The position numbers and the translations under genes are program-made. From contig MU863964.1 in NCBI GenBank assembly GCA_033296885.1, forward strand, positions 91,628 to 155,627: a stretch of 64,000 nucleotides of DNA, given 5' to 3'. This stretch comes from Triangularia verruculosa. Its lineage: Eukaryota; Ascomycota; Sordariomycetes; Sordariales; Podosporaceae. Positions 54,341-64,000 of this stretch are shown here, one piece after another. The stretch's first letter is position 1. Every line of letters begins with the position of its first letter. Under the pieces are notes generated by a model, which worked only from the letters and a program-made list of their open reading frames with translations, was not told where the DNA came from and did not search any database.

Positions 54341-55313
54341 CTTTCCACCTCAACCAGTTAATTGGTTTGAGCTTGAAGAGGAAATCAACGAACAGGGAAA
54401 AAGAAAAGGTGTCCACGGAAGACAGTGAGGGGAGATGTCGGAGTCGGGATGGCGTGACAGGACAGACCGAGCTTGAAGCAACTACGCCTCTTCAGCAAAA
54501 CTGAGAATTGACGAGGGTTCGGCAGTGAGCATGGTATGTTGGTTGGTCGGTCCAGAGATGTCAGGAGGAAGAGTCTGAGTTGGACATGGAAGAGAAAGAC
54601 GAGGGGTATATGGGAGTTGGGCGGCCTAGAGGCTGAAACCCTAATCAGAGAAGAATTGAGAAGGATGGTACACGGTGGAGGGCAAGCCATATCAGCTGCA
54701 CCTTCCCACACTTGGCGTCCAGCCGTTGACGGCATTAAAACGCTGTTATCACTGGCAAATCGGTGATGGTTGATCTCTGCCGCTCAACGCCCCTAAGCTT
54801 CCGGCATCCTGTTTTTTTTCTTTTTCTTTTCTTTTATTTTCTTTCTTTTGTATCTTTTCGTTCTCTGGGGCCCATGGCGCTATGGCTAGAAACCTAGTCA
54901 AGATCCATTAGGAGTTAACCTTGTCGATCAGGGAGACCATCAATGGCACAAAATTTGGCATGTATGCAAGAGATTTTGTTGAAGCCGCTTCAAGATGACT
55001 GATGACTGATGACTGATGACTACCTATGGACTGAGAGTGTGGACACCGCTCAGCAGGGTGACGGCCATGTACATGCAAATGATAGATGTAAAATTTTATC
55101 CCAATATTTCTGCCTTTTCTGTTTGCGGGAATGAAGAACAAGGCTGATTTGAGCTTTGTTTTGTGTGAAGTCGTTCTATCCAATCACGCATGACCAGGCA
55201 CACATACGTCATCAGAGCCCAACAGAATAGGTACCTAGGTCCACCTGCTCGAAGATACACCACATTTTTCACGCACCAGATTCATAATAAATGAAAAATC
55301 ACACTATCAAGCC
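54341..55313. other. Intergenic, no gene supported
   Basis: Contains a pure pyrimidine tract at about 54807-54850, a GACTGAT 8-bp-step short repeat (54996-55020) and AGGTACCTAGGTCCACC near 55230. Confidence 0.6.
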
Positions 55314-56912
55314 ATGCTCAGTCATTCACTCATCAACCTCATCTTCATCCGCCTCGGCATCTTCCTTCTCGAAAATGCGCTTTTCATTGAGCTGTCGCTT
55401 CTCATCCTCACGTCATTCAAATTTGGGCTCTCACCGCTATCAGGATCAACCACGGCAATAATCCTCAAAACCTCACTACTCACTCTCTGCACACTCGAAA
55501 TATCCTCTCTTACACTCTTATATCTCCCACACAAAACCCGTCTCCTCAACAGCAAAGCCATCCACCCCTCCCCACCACTCACGCAACCCCAACGCCAAGC
55601 CCTCTTCCAACAATGCACCGCCAACGTCCCCGAATGGAACCACTATATCAGACTCTGGTTCCTCAACGCCCCCCTCAGTGAAATCAAACGCCAAAACATC
55701 CGTGATTTCATCTTGTGGGGTTTCTTCGATTCCGACTCCGCAGCCCCCCTCTCACAAGAAATCGAAACCGAGATCGAAGGCTACATCACCCAAATCGAAG
55801 CCCTTTCCAACCACCACTTCCCACCCGGCCGAGGCAATGCGACCACCGCCCTTCGATTAACCTTTGACCCCATCGAAACTCGATACCGGAGTGTGATCTG
55901 GTATCTCATCGTCTGCGTCATCGACGCCGCCACGCATTTCACACTCTCGCGCCATGGCTTCACTCATCACCGCCCATCTTTTCCTGCGCCGCCGCCTCCA
56001 TCTACCTCGACCGTGTCGCCAAAGATATTCCATTCGTTTCCACCACCCGTCCTCTCCCACCTCTTTCCCCATCACATCCCCTCCCCATCAGGTCATTTGT
56101 CCTATTACCTTCGTCCCCACCGCTCTCCCATTCACAAGCCCGTGATTTTCCTCCACGGGATAGGAATAGGCCTCTACCCCTACCCCCCATTCCTGCTCTC
56201 TCTGCCGGAAGATGTCGGGATCCTAATCTTGGAAAACCTGCCTTATTCCGCCCGCCTGACCTCCCCTCCCCTCTCCAAGTCCCTGTTTCTATCCGAGCTC
56301 AGCTCTATCCTGTCCCATTTACCAGAACATTGGAACGAGTTCACCCTCGTCACCCACAGCTATGGCTCAGTATTGGCAACCCACATCCTGTGTGACGAGG
56401 TGCTGTCACCCAAAGTCACCGGTCTTGTCCTCGTTGATCCAGTGACCATCCTGCTGCACTTGCCAGATGTGGCATACAACTTCACTCGGAGAGCACCGAA
56501 AAGAGCAAACGAATGGCAGCTGTGGTACTTTGCCAGCATGGATCTCGGTGTTGGGGAAGGTCTTGGGAGGCATTTCTTCTGGAGGGAGAATATCATCTGG
56601 AGAGAGGACTTGACCAAACGGCGGAGAGATGTGGCGGTGGTGCTGAGCGGACAGGATCTGATTGTTGACACACGGACCGTAGCAAGGTACCTGGCTTGTG
56701 ATGAGGGGAACTGGACAGAAAGGATTGATGATGGGTGGGGTACGGCTGGTGAGGTGAGGAAACACAAGACGGGGGATGGGATCGAGATCTTGTGGTTTCC
56801 CGAGTTGGATCACGCACAGGTGTTTGAACATGAGAAGGAATGCAAGATGGTGGGAGAGGTGGTTGAAAGATATTGCTTGGCTAGTGGTAAGGGTAACAAA
56901 AAGGAGGACTGA
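55314..56912 (+). CDS. Membrane-anchored alpha/beta hydrolase
   Basis: A single frame of 532 residues. The N-terminal 75 residues contain two or three hydrophobic segments (LINLIFIRLGIFLLENALFI; LSLLILTSFKFGL; LLTLCTLEISSLTLLYLP). A helical region follows (WNHYIRLWFLNAPLSEIKRQN). The hydrolase fold starts near 275: PVIFLHGIGIGLYPY with the HG oxyanion motif, the nucleophile Ser in THSYGSVLA, an Asp in VLSGQDLIVDT and a His in LDHAQVF. The triad is complete. The fold matches fungal hydrolases of unknown, probably lipid, substrate. It converges on the cupin gene, with 79 bp between stop codons. The coding strand shifts from C-rich to G-rich near 56510. Confidence 0.85.
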   Translation: MLSHSLINLIFIRLGIFLLENALFIELSLLILTSFKFGLSPLSGSTTAIILKTSLLTLCTLEISSLTLLYLPHKTRLLNSKAIHPSPPLTQPQRQALFQQCTANVPEWNHYIRLWFLNAPLSEIKRQNIRDFILWGFFDSDSAAPLSQEIETEIEGYITQIEALSNHHFPPGRGNATTALRLTFDPIETRYRSVIWYLIVCVIDAATHFTLSRHGFTHHRPSFPAPPPPSTSTVSPKIFHSFPPPVLSHLFPHHIPSPSGHLSYYLRPHRSPIHKPVIFLHGIGIGLYPYPPFLLSLPEDVGILILENLPYSARLTSPPLSKSLFLSELSSILSHLPEHWNEFTLVTHSYGSVLATHILCDEVLSPKVTGLVLVDPVTILLHLPDVAYNFTRRAPKRANEWQLWYFASMDLGVGEGLGRHFFWRENIIWREDLTKRRRDVAVVLSGQDLIVDTRTVARYLACDEGNWTERIDDGWGTAGEVRKHKTGDGIEILWFPELDHAQVFEHEKECKMVGEVVERYCLASGKGNKKED

Positions 56913-56991
56913 TGTGATGTGTGTGTATTGTTTGGTTGCTTGGAAGATGTACAAAGATACTAGTAGATATAGACCGATGATCGCGAGTGTG

Positions 56992-57845
56992 TCATGGCTT
57001 CGCAGACTTCAGCTCCGACCCGCCCCAAGTCTTCAGATTAACTTCCACTGGCGTCGCCCCGCTGCGAACCACAACCAGCATCAGGTCCTCAACGTCAGAT
57101 TCGTTGACAGCCTGGTGCTCAAGCCAGGCGGGGATGTAGGCAAAATCTCCCTTCTCGATCAACTGCCGTTCTGGGTGTCGTTCGTCTTCGTCTTTCGGCT
57201 GGGAGAGCAGGGCTCCCTTACCCGAGGTCACGTAAACAATGGTTTCTTTGAGTTTTAGGGTCATGGATCATTCAATGGAGACGCATTTTCGCCATGACAT
57301 AGGAACTTGGGCGGTGAAGACGTACCTTGTTCGCCGTTGTGGTGGATGAGAGTTGCTGATTGGGGCTTTACGACGAGGACTGCAAGCAGGATTGGTTGGT
57401 ACTCTTTTCCAGGCTCAACGAGGTGGCTGGTAGGGCGTGGAAGTGGCCGGAGTACCCCTAGCGCACCTACTATGGTAACCCACTGATCACGGGGTACAGC
57501 ATGGCTGGATGGATGGATATGGGGGACTGATAGGGGGGGTTGGTGGCATTGGGGTTCTGGCTTACCTGTCGCACACATGCTCTCTGCCCTTCCGACTACG
57601 GCGTCTCTGCTGATAACCCGCACGTCTCGTGACCCTCCTGCTGATGCTGGTGTTGGTGTAGGTGCTGGGGTCGGTGCTGCTGCGGGTATCACTGTTTTTG
57701 GAGAGACATCAGTACGATCATCGGCTTGATCACCCGAGGTTGTCTGATCCGTGGGCGGAAGTATCTCAGCGGATTTCGTCACGGATATGGATGCCGGCAT
57801 AAGCATGGGTAAAACCTCCTGGAAGATTGGTATCAAAGACGCCAT
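56992..57845 (-). CDS. Single-domain cupin protein
   Basis: The last intron (57246-57325, 80 nt) joins LIHHNGEQ to ETIVYVTSGKG. The metal-binding motifs are HHNGEQE in the first conserved strand and G-D-F-A-Y-I-P-A-W-L-E-H-Q-A-V-N in the second, so a metal-binding cupin fold is likely. Upstream, a 96-nt stretch (57470-57565) has a GTAAGC donor and CCATAG acceptor and no stop. Removing it joins SMCAT to VGALGVLRPLP and gives 225 residues; keeping it gives 257. The N-terminal 90 residues are Pro/Ala/Thr-rich (AAAPTPAPTPTPASAGG) and atypical for a small cupin. The start was chosen at MASLIPIFQEV; another Met lies 12 codons upstream. Enzymatic or storage function cannot be told. Confidence 0.72.
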
Positions 57846-59308
57846 CGTGTGGAAGCACGCACGTGCGTCCGGAATGTACATTCGCGTGAACAGTGTACTG
57901 GATGTATCGCTTTGCTATGACGAAGTAGGAAGGCGAGAGTGACGGACAAGACTTGGCCTGCGTGACTGGAACACGATGTGGCGTGCGTGCGGCAGGTTCT
58001 TGGTTTAGTTGCGAGTGTGGTGACAGGTGCGAGGGCCGAGACTACCACGTTCAACTAAAAGAGGCTATTCCTTAAATTCTATCCGCGTGGTTGTGCTGGG
58101 CCGCATGAGCTGACAGTTGATGGTTGGGTACCTATCAGTGATAGGACCAGTCGTTTTGGCCGGCAGCCCTAGTGAACAATTCACTGGTTGCCGTCTTACG
58201 CCAAAGTTCTTGCTTTGATGTCCAACAATGAAGCCGCACGATGTGCAACGGTTGGGCGCAGTGCTCGCTCTTGTCACCTTCCGTGTTGGTGGCTGTTGGT
58301 GGCTGTTGACGGCCACCGTCACCAGATACCCAAAGACCTGGACTCACCGCGGCACAACCGGATTTGGGAGTGTCTGGTCCAATCGCCAAAAAGGGAAGAA
58401 ATAAAACTGTACACAGATGTTGAATCAATATTGGGATAAAAGATGAAGAGGAGGTTAATGCCGATGTTGAACCCCCAACACCGTTTGTTCGTGGAAGGTG
58501 AGGATTGCGGTGAGGTTAGTGGAGCTGCGCTGGCCATAATGGAATGCCCAGGGCTGCTTGATGAGGCAGGTGATTGGACTGGTACCCGAAGAGCCCCACT
58601 GTCGGGACCGGGGATCGCTCCCGCTGTTGCGTGCGATCCGCTTCGGCACTTGAAGAGGCCTGGAGGTCGTCGAGTATTGGAGAGTCTCACCTGCCTTATA
58701 GGGATCCTCTTGGAGAATATTTGCTCGCAATGGTGACTGTCTTGATCACAGATACCGACTTCCTGGTTAATGATGAAAGCTTGACCTCGGGATCGCGACG
58801 GGCATGTGGAGGTGCGGGGTAGCCTCACTCGGGGCCAAACTACCTAGCATTTCCCCTTGATGAACGCTGCATTTCAGAAAAGATCTCAGTTGAGGATATA
58901 TTGCCGTCATACTGAATCAAACTCCAAAGCATATTGATGGCAGCTGTCATGAACCCTGGCCACAAAGGAGCCAGGGTGTCTTGACAAGCCTTAAAGGTGG
59001 GGTGAACCCCGCATTTTCCATGACCGCTCCCTGAGCTCCAACTTCCGTTGTTCTGCATCATCAGCTCAATGCTGCAACCAAATGACACCCATACACCCAT
59101 ACAAAGCCTTTATTGAACACTCCGTTCGACATTTAAGGCACATATTTAACCTCTCAAGTATAAACACAAGTGCCTGTTCGCTCCCTTAATTCCCCAGAAC
59201 CGCCCAAGAGCTGGCCTCTGTGCCTACGTCATACACCATTTTCCGCAGCCAATGCTTCTGGACTTCATTCTTGAATTTTGTATCCATTTTGTGTCTCGAC
59301 TCCTCAGA
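57846..59308. other. 1.4-kb intergenic region, no gene supported
   Basis: This is the divergent region between the cupin and F-box genes. Several Gly/Arg/Ser-rich frames have no domain support. A TGTTGGTGGC direct duplication lies at about 58285-58305. Confidence 0.5.
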
Positions 59309-61060
59309 ATGGCATTCGATATGAGCCAGATAGACTACCATTCCTCGGTACCAGGGGACAAAGAAAAGGAGGCAGTAACAGGTAAGTGTTGAGAATGTCA
59401 ACATCAAGCCTATCTAGTGCAAACTGACCGCGTGCCATATGTAGGGCCCTCCTGGCTGGAACAGCTTCCCTCTGAGCTGGTATACAATATCCTATCATAT
59501 TTATCCCCTTTTGATCTTGCCGCTATCTCGGCGACATCTCGCGCCCTGTACACTCGTGCCACTACCGATCACCTCTGGCAGGCCCTGATTCAGGAAAACG
59601 TGCCCGGCGTCCGCGTCAAGTCGCCCTCGCCATGTCCAAGCTTCAAAGCCCTCTATCAGGCCCACGACCCTCGCTGGTTCCTACCAAAATACAAAATATG
59701 GTTCTCCGATGGCGATCTCACCGGCCGCCTTGTAATCACCCGTTATGATCCACGACGAGGTTGTATTGAGGGCTACCAACTGGTTGCCGCTAGCCGCAGC
59801 CGCACTGTCCAACCCTGGGCTGCTGACCCCAATGTCATGATTCACAACTTTGATCCGGTAGTTCAGCTTCACCTCGACAAGCCCATAATCCAACTTGATG
59901 CTCCCGACCCTGCCGAGCCTCACGACTTCCGCTCCGATACCATATCCAGCGGCGGGATCACAACCATCAAACTCAGCCGTGACCGTTCCTGCAGCTCCTC
60001 GCCGAGCGGAGATGCCCATGCTGAAATCAGCCGCTCCCGTCTATCCTCCGAAGTCCCCATGCGGAGCAACTCAGACTCGATGTACTCAACCTTCATCCAC
60101 TCCCGCATCCTCACCGAGTTCGAACTCTCCTTTCGCATTGACGAGCCCTTCCCCTACGGCTCCATCTGGCCACCGCCCACCATCCCCTCCGATCAACGCG
60201 TCCTCGGCACCTCCTTCCACCGCTTCCGGCAACAACTCCTCAGACGCGAAGCCCGCCCCTCCTGCCGAGCCAAGCTCTCCGACAAGACCTTTCGCGTGAG
60301 AAAATGGGTGACGATGCGAATCCCCGGCATCAACGGCAGCAACTCGATAAGAAACTCCCTTACAAACGCCAACACCATACCCGTCAACGACGATCCAGAA
60401 GTGGACGAAACCTTGCCGTCAAGGGTGCATATAGGGGAGGAGATTGCCACTTATGCTACGCTAGACCCAAAGCTGTATACGCCGACAAAGGAGAAGCCGT
60501 GGCGGGGGATCTGGGTGGGCGATTACTCTGGTCACGGGTGCGAGTTTCTTTTGGTTACCCAGCCAGATGACGAAGAGCCGTTTGATGCTAGCTCTCTGGA
60601 ACCACGGGAAGGGGAATCACCCAAAGATTTTGAGAGGAGAAAGTACGAGAAAACTGTCTACCGGGGCAGACTGGACGCGGTCAAGCTCACCGGAGACCCT
60701 AACGTGCCCCGAGGGGAGTTGACATTCCGGGTGGACGACCTGGGTGATGCGGGGCTGGTGAAGGTTTGCCAGGATGAGCCGTTTGAGGGGGTGAGGATTG
60801 TTCGGAGTGAGGGCCATGTCGCTTCTGCGGGATTTGTACTTGGTAAGTTCTCCCCTCTTTCTCGGGAACGTTTGGGAAGTGGTGATGATGACGACTGACA
60901 TGACCCCCCAACGTTTATTTGGGACGGCGCAACAGATGATTTCATCACGTCGCGGTTGTTGCTCATATCGCACGATCGGCTGGCGCAGCATTGGATCGAC
61001 TGGGGGCACATCAGCTTTTTTGAGAGGGTGAATATCGATCGGTTTTTGGCGCCGGTGTAG
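59309..61060 (+). CDS. F-box protein
   Basis: F-box proteins link substrates to SCF ubiquitin ligases through Skp1. Exons 59309-59381, 59445-60842 and 60936-61060 give 531 residues. The first intron joins EAVTG to PSWLEQLPSEL, so the true start is MAFDMSQIDYHSS, upstream of the longest uninterrupted frame. The F-box covers about 27-70 (WLEQLPSELVYNILSYLSPF, then DLAAISATSRALY). A large C-terminal domain follows with YKIWFSDGDLTGRLVITRYD, WRGIWVGDYSGHGCEFLLV and GELTFRVDDLGDAG. The last exon gives DDFITSRLLLISHDRLAQHW. No LRR, WD40 or Kelch repeats are seen. The layout is that of a conserved fungal F-box family with a beta-rich substrate domain; the substrate is unknown. It converges with sulfite oxidase. 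Confidence 0.88.
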
Positions 61061-61293
61061 TGCTGAATACTGTAATACTGATGTGACGTTCTTCTTTTTG
61101 CAATCTACCTACTCACGACAGGTGGCGGACGGTATTCGACGGCCGTGGGTACGCGCCATTCTTTTTACTGGTAACTCCGTTTCATAGTAGAATCCATATT
61201 AAGCTTCAATAAGGTTATAACGCATGATAACGCAGCCAAAAACACCTGAAACTCCAGCTTTTCCAACGCCAAACCCAATTCAATAACCAATTA

Positions 61294-63399
61294 TCACTTC
61301 CCACCCTTACCCGAAGCAGCCGCCTTCATCCCCTCCCTCACCTCCTCCGCCTGCTTCCTAAACCCGCACCCGTACGTCTCCCCCGTGTTCCACGTCACAC
61401 CACCCGGCTTCCCATTCCCCCTCGTGCACTCGGGACAGATCTTGACCCTATGCCACGCCGTCGCGAGGTTGCCCCTGACATTGTATATCCCCTTGTGACT
61501 CTCCGGCTGCGTGTTGTAGCTCTCGTCCGTGGCCTTCACAATGAGCGTGGTGCACTGCTTCTTAGGCAGCTGGCCCAGCAAGCTCACCGATCGGCCGAAT
61601 CCATCTTCGCAGTCTTGTCCTACTTTTTGAAGCACTGGGGGCAGGATGGTGGTGGTGGAGACAGGGAGGGATAGTACGGGAAGGGTGCCAGTGTACCGCC
61701 ACCGTGTCCAGCCCCAGGATCTGTTGCAGTGGCAGGGCGTGGCCGGGTTGGAGCAGTCATCGACTAGTTCAGCTTGATCCCATGTTGCGCCTCCGTCTAG
61801 TGAGACGTCAACGCGGGTGATCTTGCGGCCGCCACCGGAGTACGCGTAGCCCTGCAACGCAATGGGTTCATTGTCTGGTGTCGTTTCCGGGCAGGGGATT
61901 GTTTTGGGTTTGGAGGTAAACCCCACCTTCTGGGGCGTGGCTGCCATGTCGATCGTTCTTCTCTTGCTGCTCGGATTGTCGGCCTTGTCACCGCCCATCC
62001 AGGGCACCTTTTTGATGCAATCACCCACCCACACCCCGGTGATCGCACTCGTTACTGGCATTTCCTGGATGGAAGGCGCCTTATCCCAGTCTGGGTTGGG
62101 ACCTTCGTTCGGGCCAAAGCTCTTGTAGTCTCTTCTCTGCCATTGCGAGGTAGCTTCTTCGTCCGAGATGACGATTTTGTTGAGCCATTTTACGCTTCTG
62201 GCGGCGACGTTACCGGGGACGATGGCCCTGAGAGGAAAACCGTGATCGCGGGGAAGGGTTTCGCCGTTCATCTTGAATGCTAGTAGAACATCCCCTGTGG
62301 GGGAAAGTGCCTTGGGGAGAGGGATCGAGGCAGAATAGGCTTCTGCGCCAGTGAACTGGGCGTGTAGGGAGCTCGTATCCGGCTGGGCGGGTGTGGTGTC
62401 GAGACCCGCGTCAGCAAGGAGATCAGATAAGCGGACACCCTCCCACTCAGCATTGCTGATTGCGCCTACACCCCATTGGAGTCCATTCGTTTTGCCGGCA
62501 TGGCGCGTCATGTCGTTCCGTCTATTTCCACTGCATTGTAGCACGGCGGTGACTTTATGGGTAGGGAACTTGGCCTTGAGTTCGCCAATGGTGTATCGTT
62601 TCACCTCACCATCTGGTAGCTCAACTGTGAGGGCAAAGTCATCTGCCTTTGCTTCTTCCACCACTGGTACCCACATATGATGTCTGATATAGAACAGTTC
62701 GTTCGGGGTGTAAAATGTTCTGTCGAGCTCTTCATTTGGTGGCTCTGCGTTTCGTGGCTTGATGGTATGCGTGATGAGTCTCGGATCGCGGACCGGGTCA
62801 TTCTCAAAAGGATCTTCGATGGCTTCGGCAACTGGCCGTCCATCGGGGCCCAAGTCTGCTACATCGACGAAGCCAATGATGTACTGGTCCAGAATCTCTC
62901 GAACGTGTGGAGCCTTGTGAATGGTGAAAATGTTCCAGTACGGTTCGATACATCCACCAGCCGCTCGGAGAATTACATCGCCCCCTGGATGTGCCTCAAC
63001 CCAGTCGGTAATGTTGTAGACTTTGTCCTCAAATATTACCCATGGCTCGGAAGAGTCGGGCCCGTGTTTTCGCACATCGGAAAGGCGAAACCGTGGGATG
63101 GTGGGATCGCGGTCGTCGGCGGACGGTGTTATGGACGCTTCCGGCAGATTACCGGTGTCGTGAGCCTGGAAGAATGCTAGAACAGAGGCAACGAGGCCAC
63201 CGCCAACCAGCAGGCCAACGGGGGCAACTCGAGCGGTTCTAGGAGTTGGGATTCTTGTTTTGTGTGGTGTGGATCGCGAGCTGTGTATCGGACGAGGCCG
63301 AGGAGTGAAAAGACGACAGGTTGTCAGGTTGACGGGGGCGCGTCGGGCGCCATGGTTCAGAAACCCCCTCGGAGCTATTCGTGGAAACCGCGTAGCCAT
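61294..63399 (-). CDS. Sulfite oxidase, mitochondrial (cytochrome b5 and molybdopterin domains)
   Basis: The enzyme oxidises sulfite to sulfate in the mitochondrial intermembrane space using molybdenum cofactor and heme b5. The single frame gives 701 residues from the Met at 63399. Residues 1-75 are a basic presequence followed by a membrane-like segment (GLLVGGGLVASVLAFF). The heme domain (about 100-185) has HPGGDV and a second heme His in FTIHKAPHV. The Mo-cofactor domain has FYIRHHMWVPV, the cofactor Cys in VLQCSGNRR, and LPRDHGFPLRAIVPGN with KWLNKI. The dimerisation domain (about 475-650) carries an insertion with extra Cys (DDCSNPATPCHCNR; KVGQDCEDGFGR; KKQCTTL). The C-terminal extension ICPECTRG...YGCGF adds three further Cys. 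The protein is longer than the vertebrate enzyme (about 545 residues) because of these parts. Confidence 0.93.
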   Translation of the reverse strand: MATRFPRIAPRGFLNHGARRAPVNLTTCRLFTPRPRPIHSSRSTPHKTRIPTPRTARVAPVGLLVGGGLVASVLAFFQAHDTGNLPEASITPSADDRDPTIPRFRLSDVRKHGPDSSEPWVIFEDKVYNITDWVEAHPGGDVILRAAGGCIEPYWNIFTIHKAPHVREILDQYIIGFVDVADLGPDGRPVAEAIEDPFENDPVRDPRLITHTIKPRNAEPPNEELDRTFYTPNELFYIRHHMWVPVVEEAKADDFALTVELPDGEVKRYTIGELKAKFPTHKVTAVLQCSGNRRNDMTRHAGKTNGLQWGVGAISNAEWEGVRLSDLLADAGLDTTPAQPDTSSLHAQFTGAEAYSASIPLPKALSPTGDVLLAFKMNGETLPRDHGFPLRAIVPGNVAARSVKWLNKIVISDEEATSQWQRRDYKSFGPNEGPNPDWDKAPSIQEMPVTSAITGVWVGDCIKKVPWMGGDKADNPSSKRRTIDMAATPQKVGFTSKPKTIPCPETTPDNEPIALQGYAYSGGGRKITRVDVSLDGGATWDQAELVDDCSNPATPCHCNRSWGWTRWRYTGTLPVLSLPVSTTTILPPVLQKVGQDCEDGFGRSVSLLGQLPKKQCTTLIVKATDESYNTQPESHKGIYNVRGNLATAWHRVKICPECTRGNGKPGGVTWNTGETYGCGFRKQAEEVREGMKAAASGKGGK

Positions 63400-64000
63400 G
63401 ACGGTATATCTGTGCATAAGGTTTGATGAGCTAATGTTGACCTCTCAAGACGGAGATGGGGACCGAAGAAAGAAAACAACGAACCAGGCCAAAGATAACT
63501 TCGCATTTTCTCGGGATGGCGCCGGCTGAGGGCGGTCATATGATCGTCTCGTTGTACAGGGAACAAGATAAGACACGGGCGTCGGAAGCGAACACGGCGT
63601 TGGGCGGTCGGACAAAACCTCTAGACGGCAGCCAGGCCTTGCGGTGTCATCCAATCTCTGCCCAACACGCAGTGACAGCGCTGTTCACCGCCAGACGAAC
63701 GCGGTAGGAAGCCATGATTAGCAGTTTGGATCAGTCGCTGTCAGGAGTCAGTCGGTTGGCCGATGCTTGCCGTCGAAAGAAAGAAGCTGTTACGTCAGGG
63801 CCCAGCCGAGCTGCACGTCGGGGAGGCTTCCCATTAGCTGAGGGCCCCTGCGATTGGCCAGCTGACGGGACAGCTTCCGGAGACGGCCCAGTGGCTTGGT
63901 CCCTCGGCACGCGGTGGACAAAAAAATTGGTACTGCAAATGCCCCCCCACCACCACATCAAACACCACCCACACATCAAAACTCAACGAAATACAGCCAT
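63400..64000. other. Upstream region of sulfite oxidase; no gene seen
   Basis: This is the promoter side of the sulfite oxidase gene, running to the window edge. Frames on both strands are short and unsupported. A CCACCACCA-type tract lies near 63945. Confidence 0.55.

Noticed and set aside
58188..58828. Frames in the cupin/F-box spacer
   Set aside because: Short, overlapping on both strands, and without splice or domain support.

Overview
The window is nuclear DNA from a filamentous ascomycete (Pezizomycotina; most likely a Sordariomycete, possibly Sordariales, which is inference). Coding genes lie on both strands. Many carry one to five short introns of about 50-120 nt with GTRNGT-type donors, CTAAC/CTGAC-like branch sites and AG acceptors. 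Spacers run from 80 bp to 2.5 kb. Protein families typical of Pezizomycotina are present: an N-terminal Fungal_N-like domain, a DUF7708-type protein, a DUF7025-like AAA+ ATPase and a 2EXR-like protein. I saw no operons, rRNA, tRNA or CRISPR array.

Layout. 0-10 kb is an accessory-looking region: the 3' end of a ubiquitin-like gene whose downstream flank is repeated elsewhere in the window, a polytopic membrane protein, a five-exon non-canonical G-protein alpha gene fused to a Fungal_N-like domain, a cysteine-rich membrane protein interrupted by an in-frame TGA, and a single-span membrane protein. 10-16 kb holds N-myristoyltransferase, an alpha/beta hydrolase whose start codon appears to be split by an intron, and an RGS-domain membrane protein. 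17-25 kb is a divergent pair: an NLR-like DUF7708 protein without an obvious P-loop and a large AAA+ ATPase. 25-38 kb is mostly housekeeping: an SDR enzyme, a Swc3-like SWR1 subunit, an ABHD12-like hydrolase, the DEAD-box helicase Dhh1 and a mitochondrial J-protein. 39-49 kb holds four proteins of unknown function. 49-52 kb is gene-poor and repeat-rich, with two more copies of the dispersed repeat and a nested terminal-inverted-repeat element in an AT-rich island. 52-64 kb holds a single-span Ser/Thr-rich membrane protein, a membrane-anchored alpha/beta hydrolase, a cupin, an F-box protein and mitochondrial sulfite oxidase.

Working together. Three genes touch G-protein or NLR-type signalling: the Fungal_N/G-alpha chimera, the RGS protein and the DUF7708 protein. 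They are not adjacent, so a shared pathway is only inference. N-myristoyltransferase is the enzyme class that lipidates canonical G-alpha subunits, but the chimera begins MADPLS and lacks an N-terminal Gly2 site. The housekeeping genes act in unrelated processes: chromatin remodelling, mRNA decay, mitochondrial protein handling and sulfite detoxification.

Intron boundaries were placed by eye from splice consensus, reading-frame continuity and family motifs. No alignment or transcript data were available.
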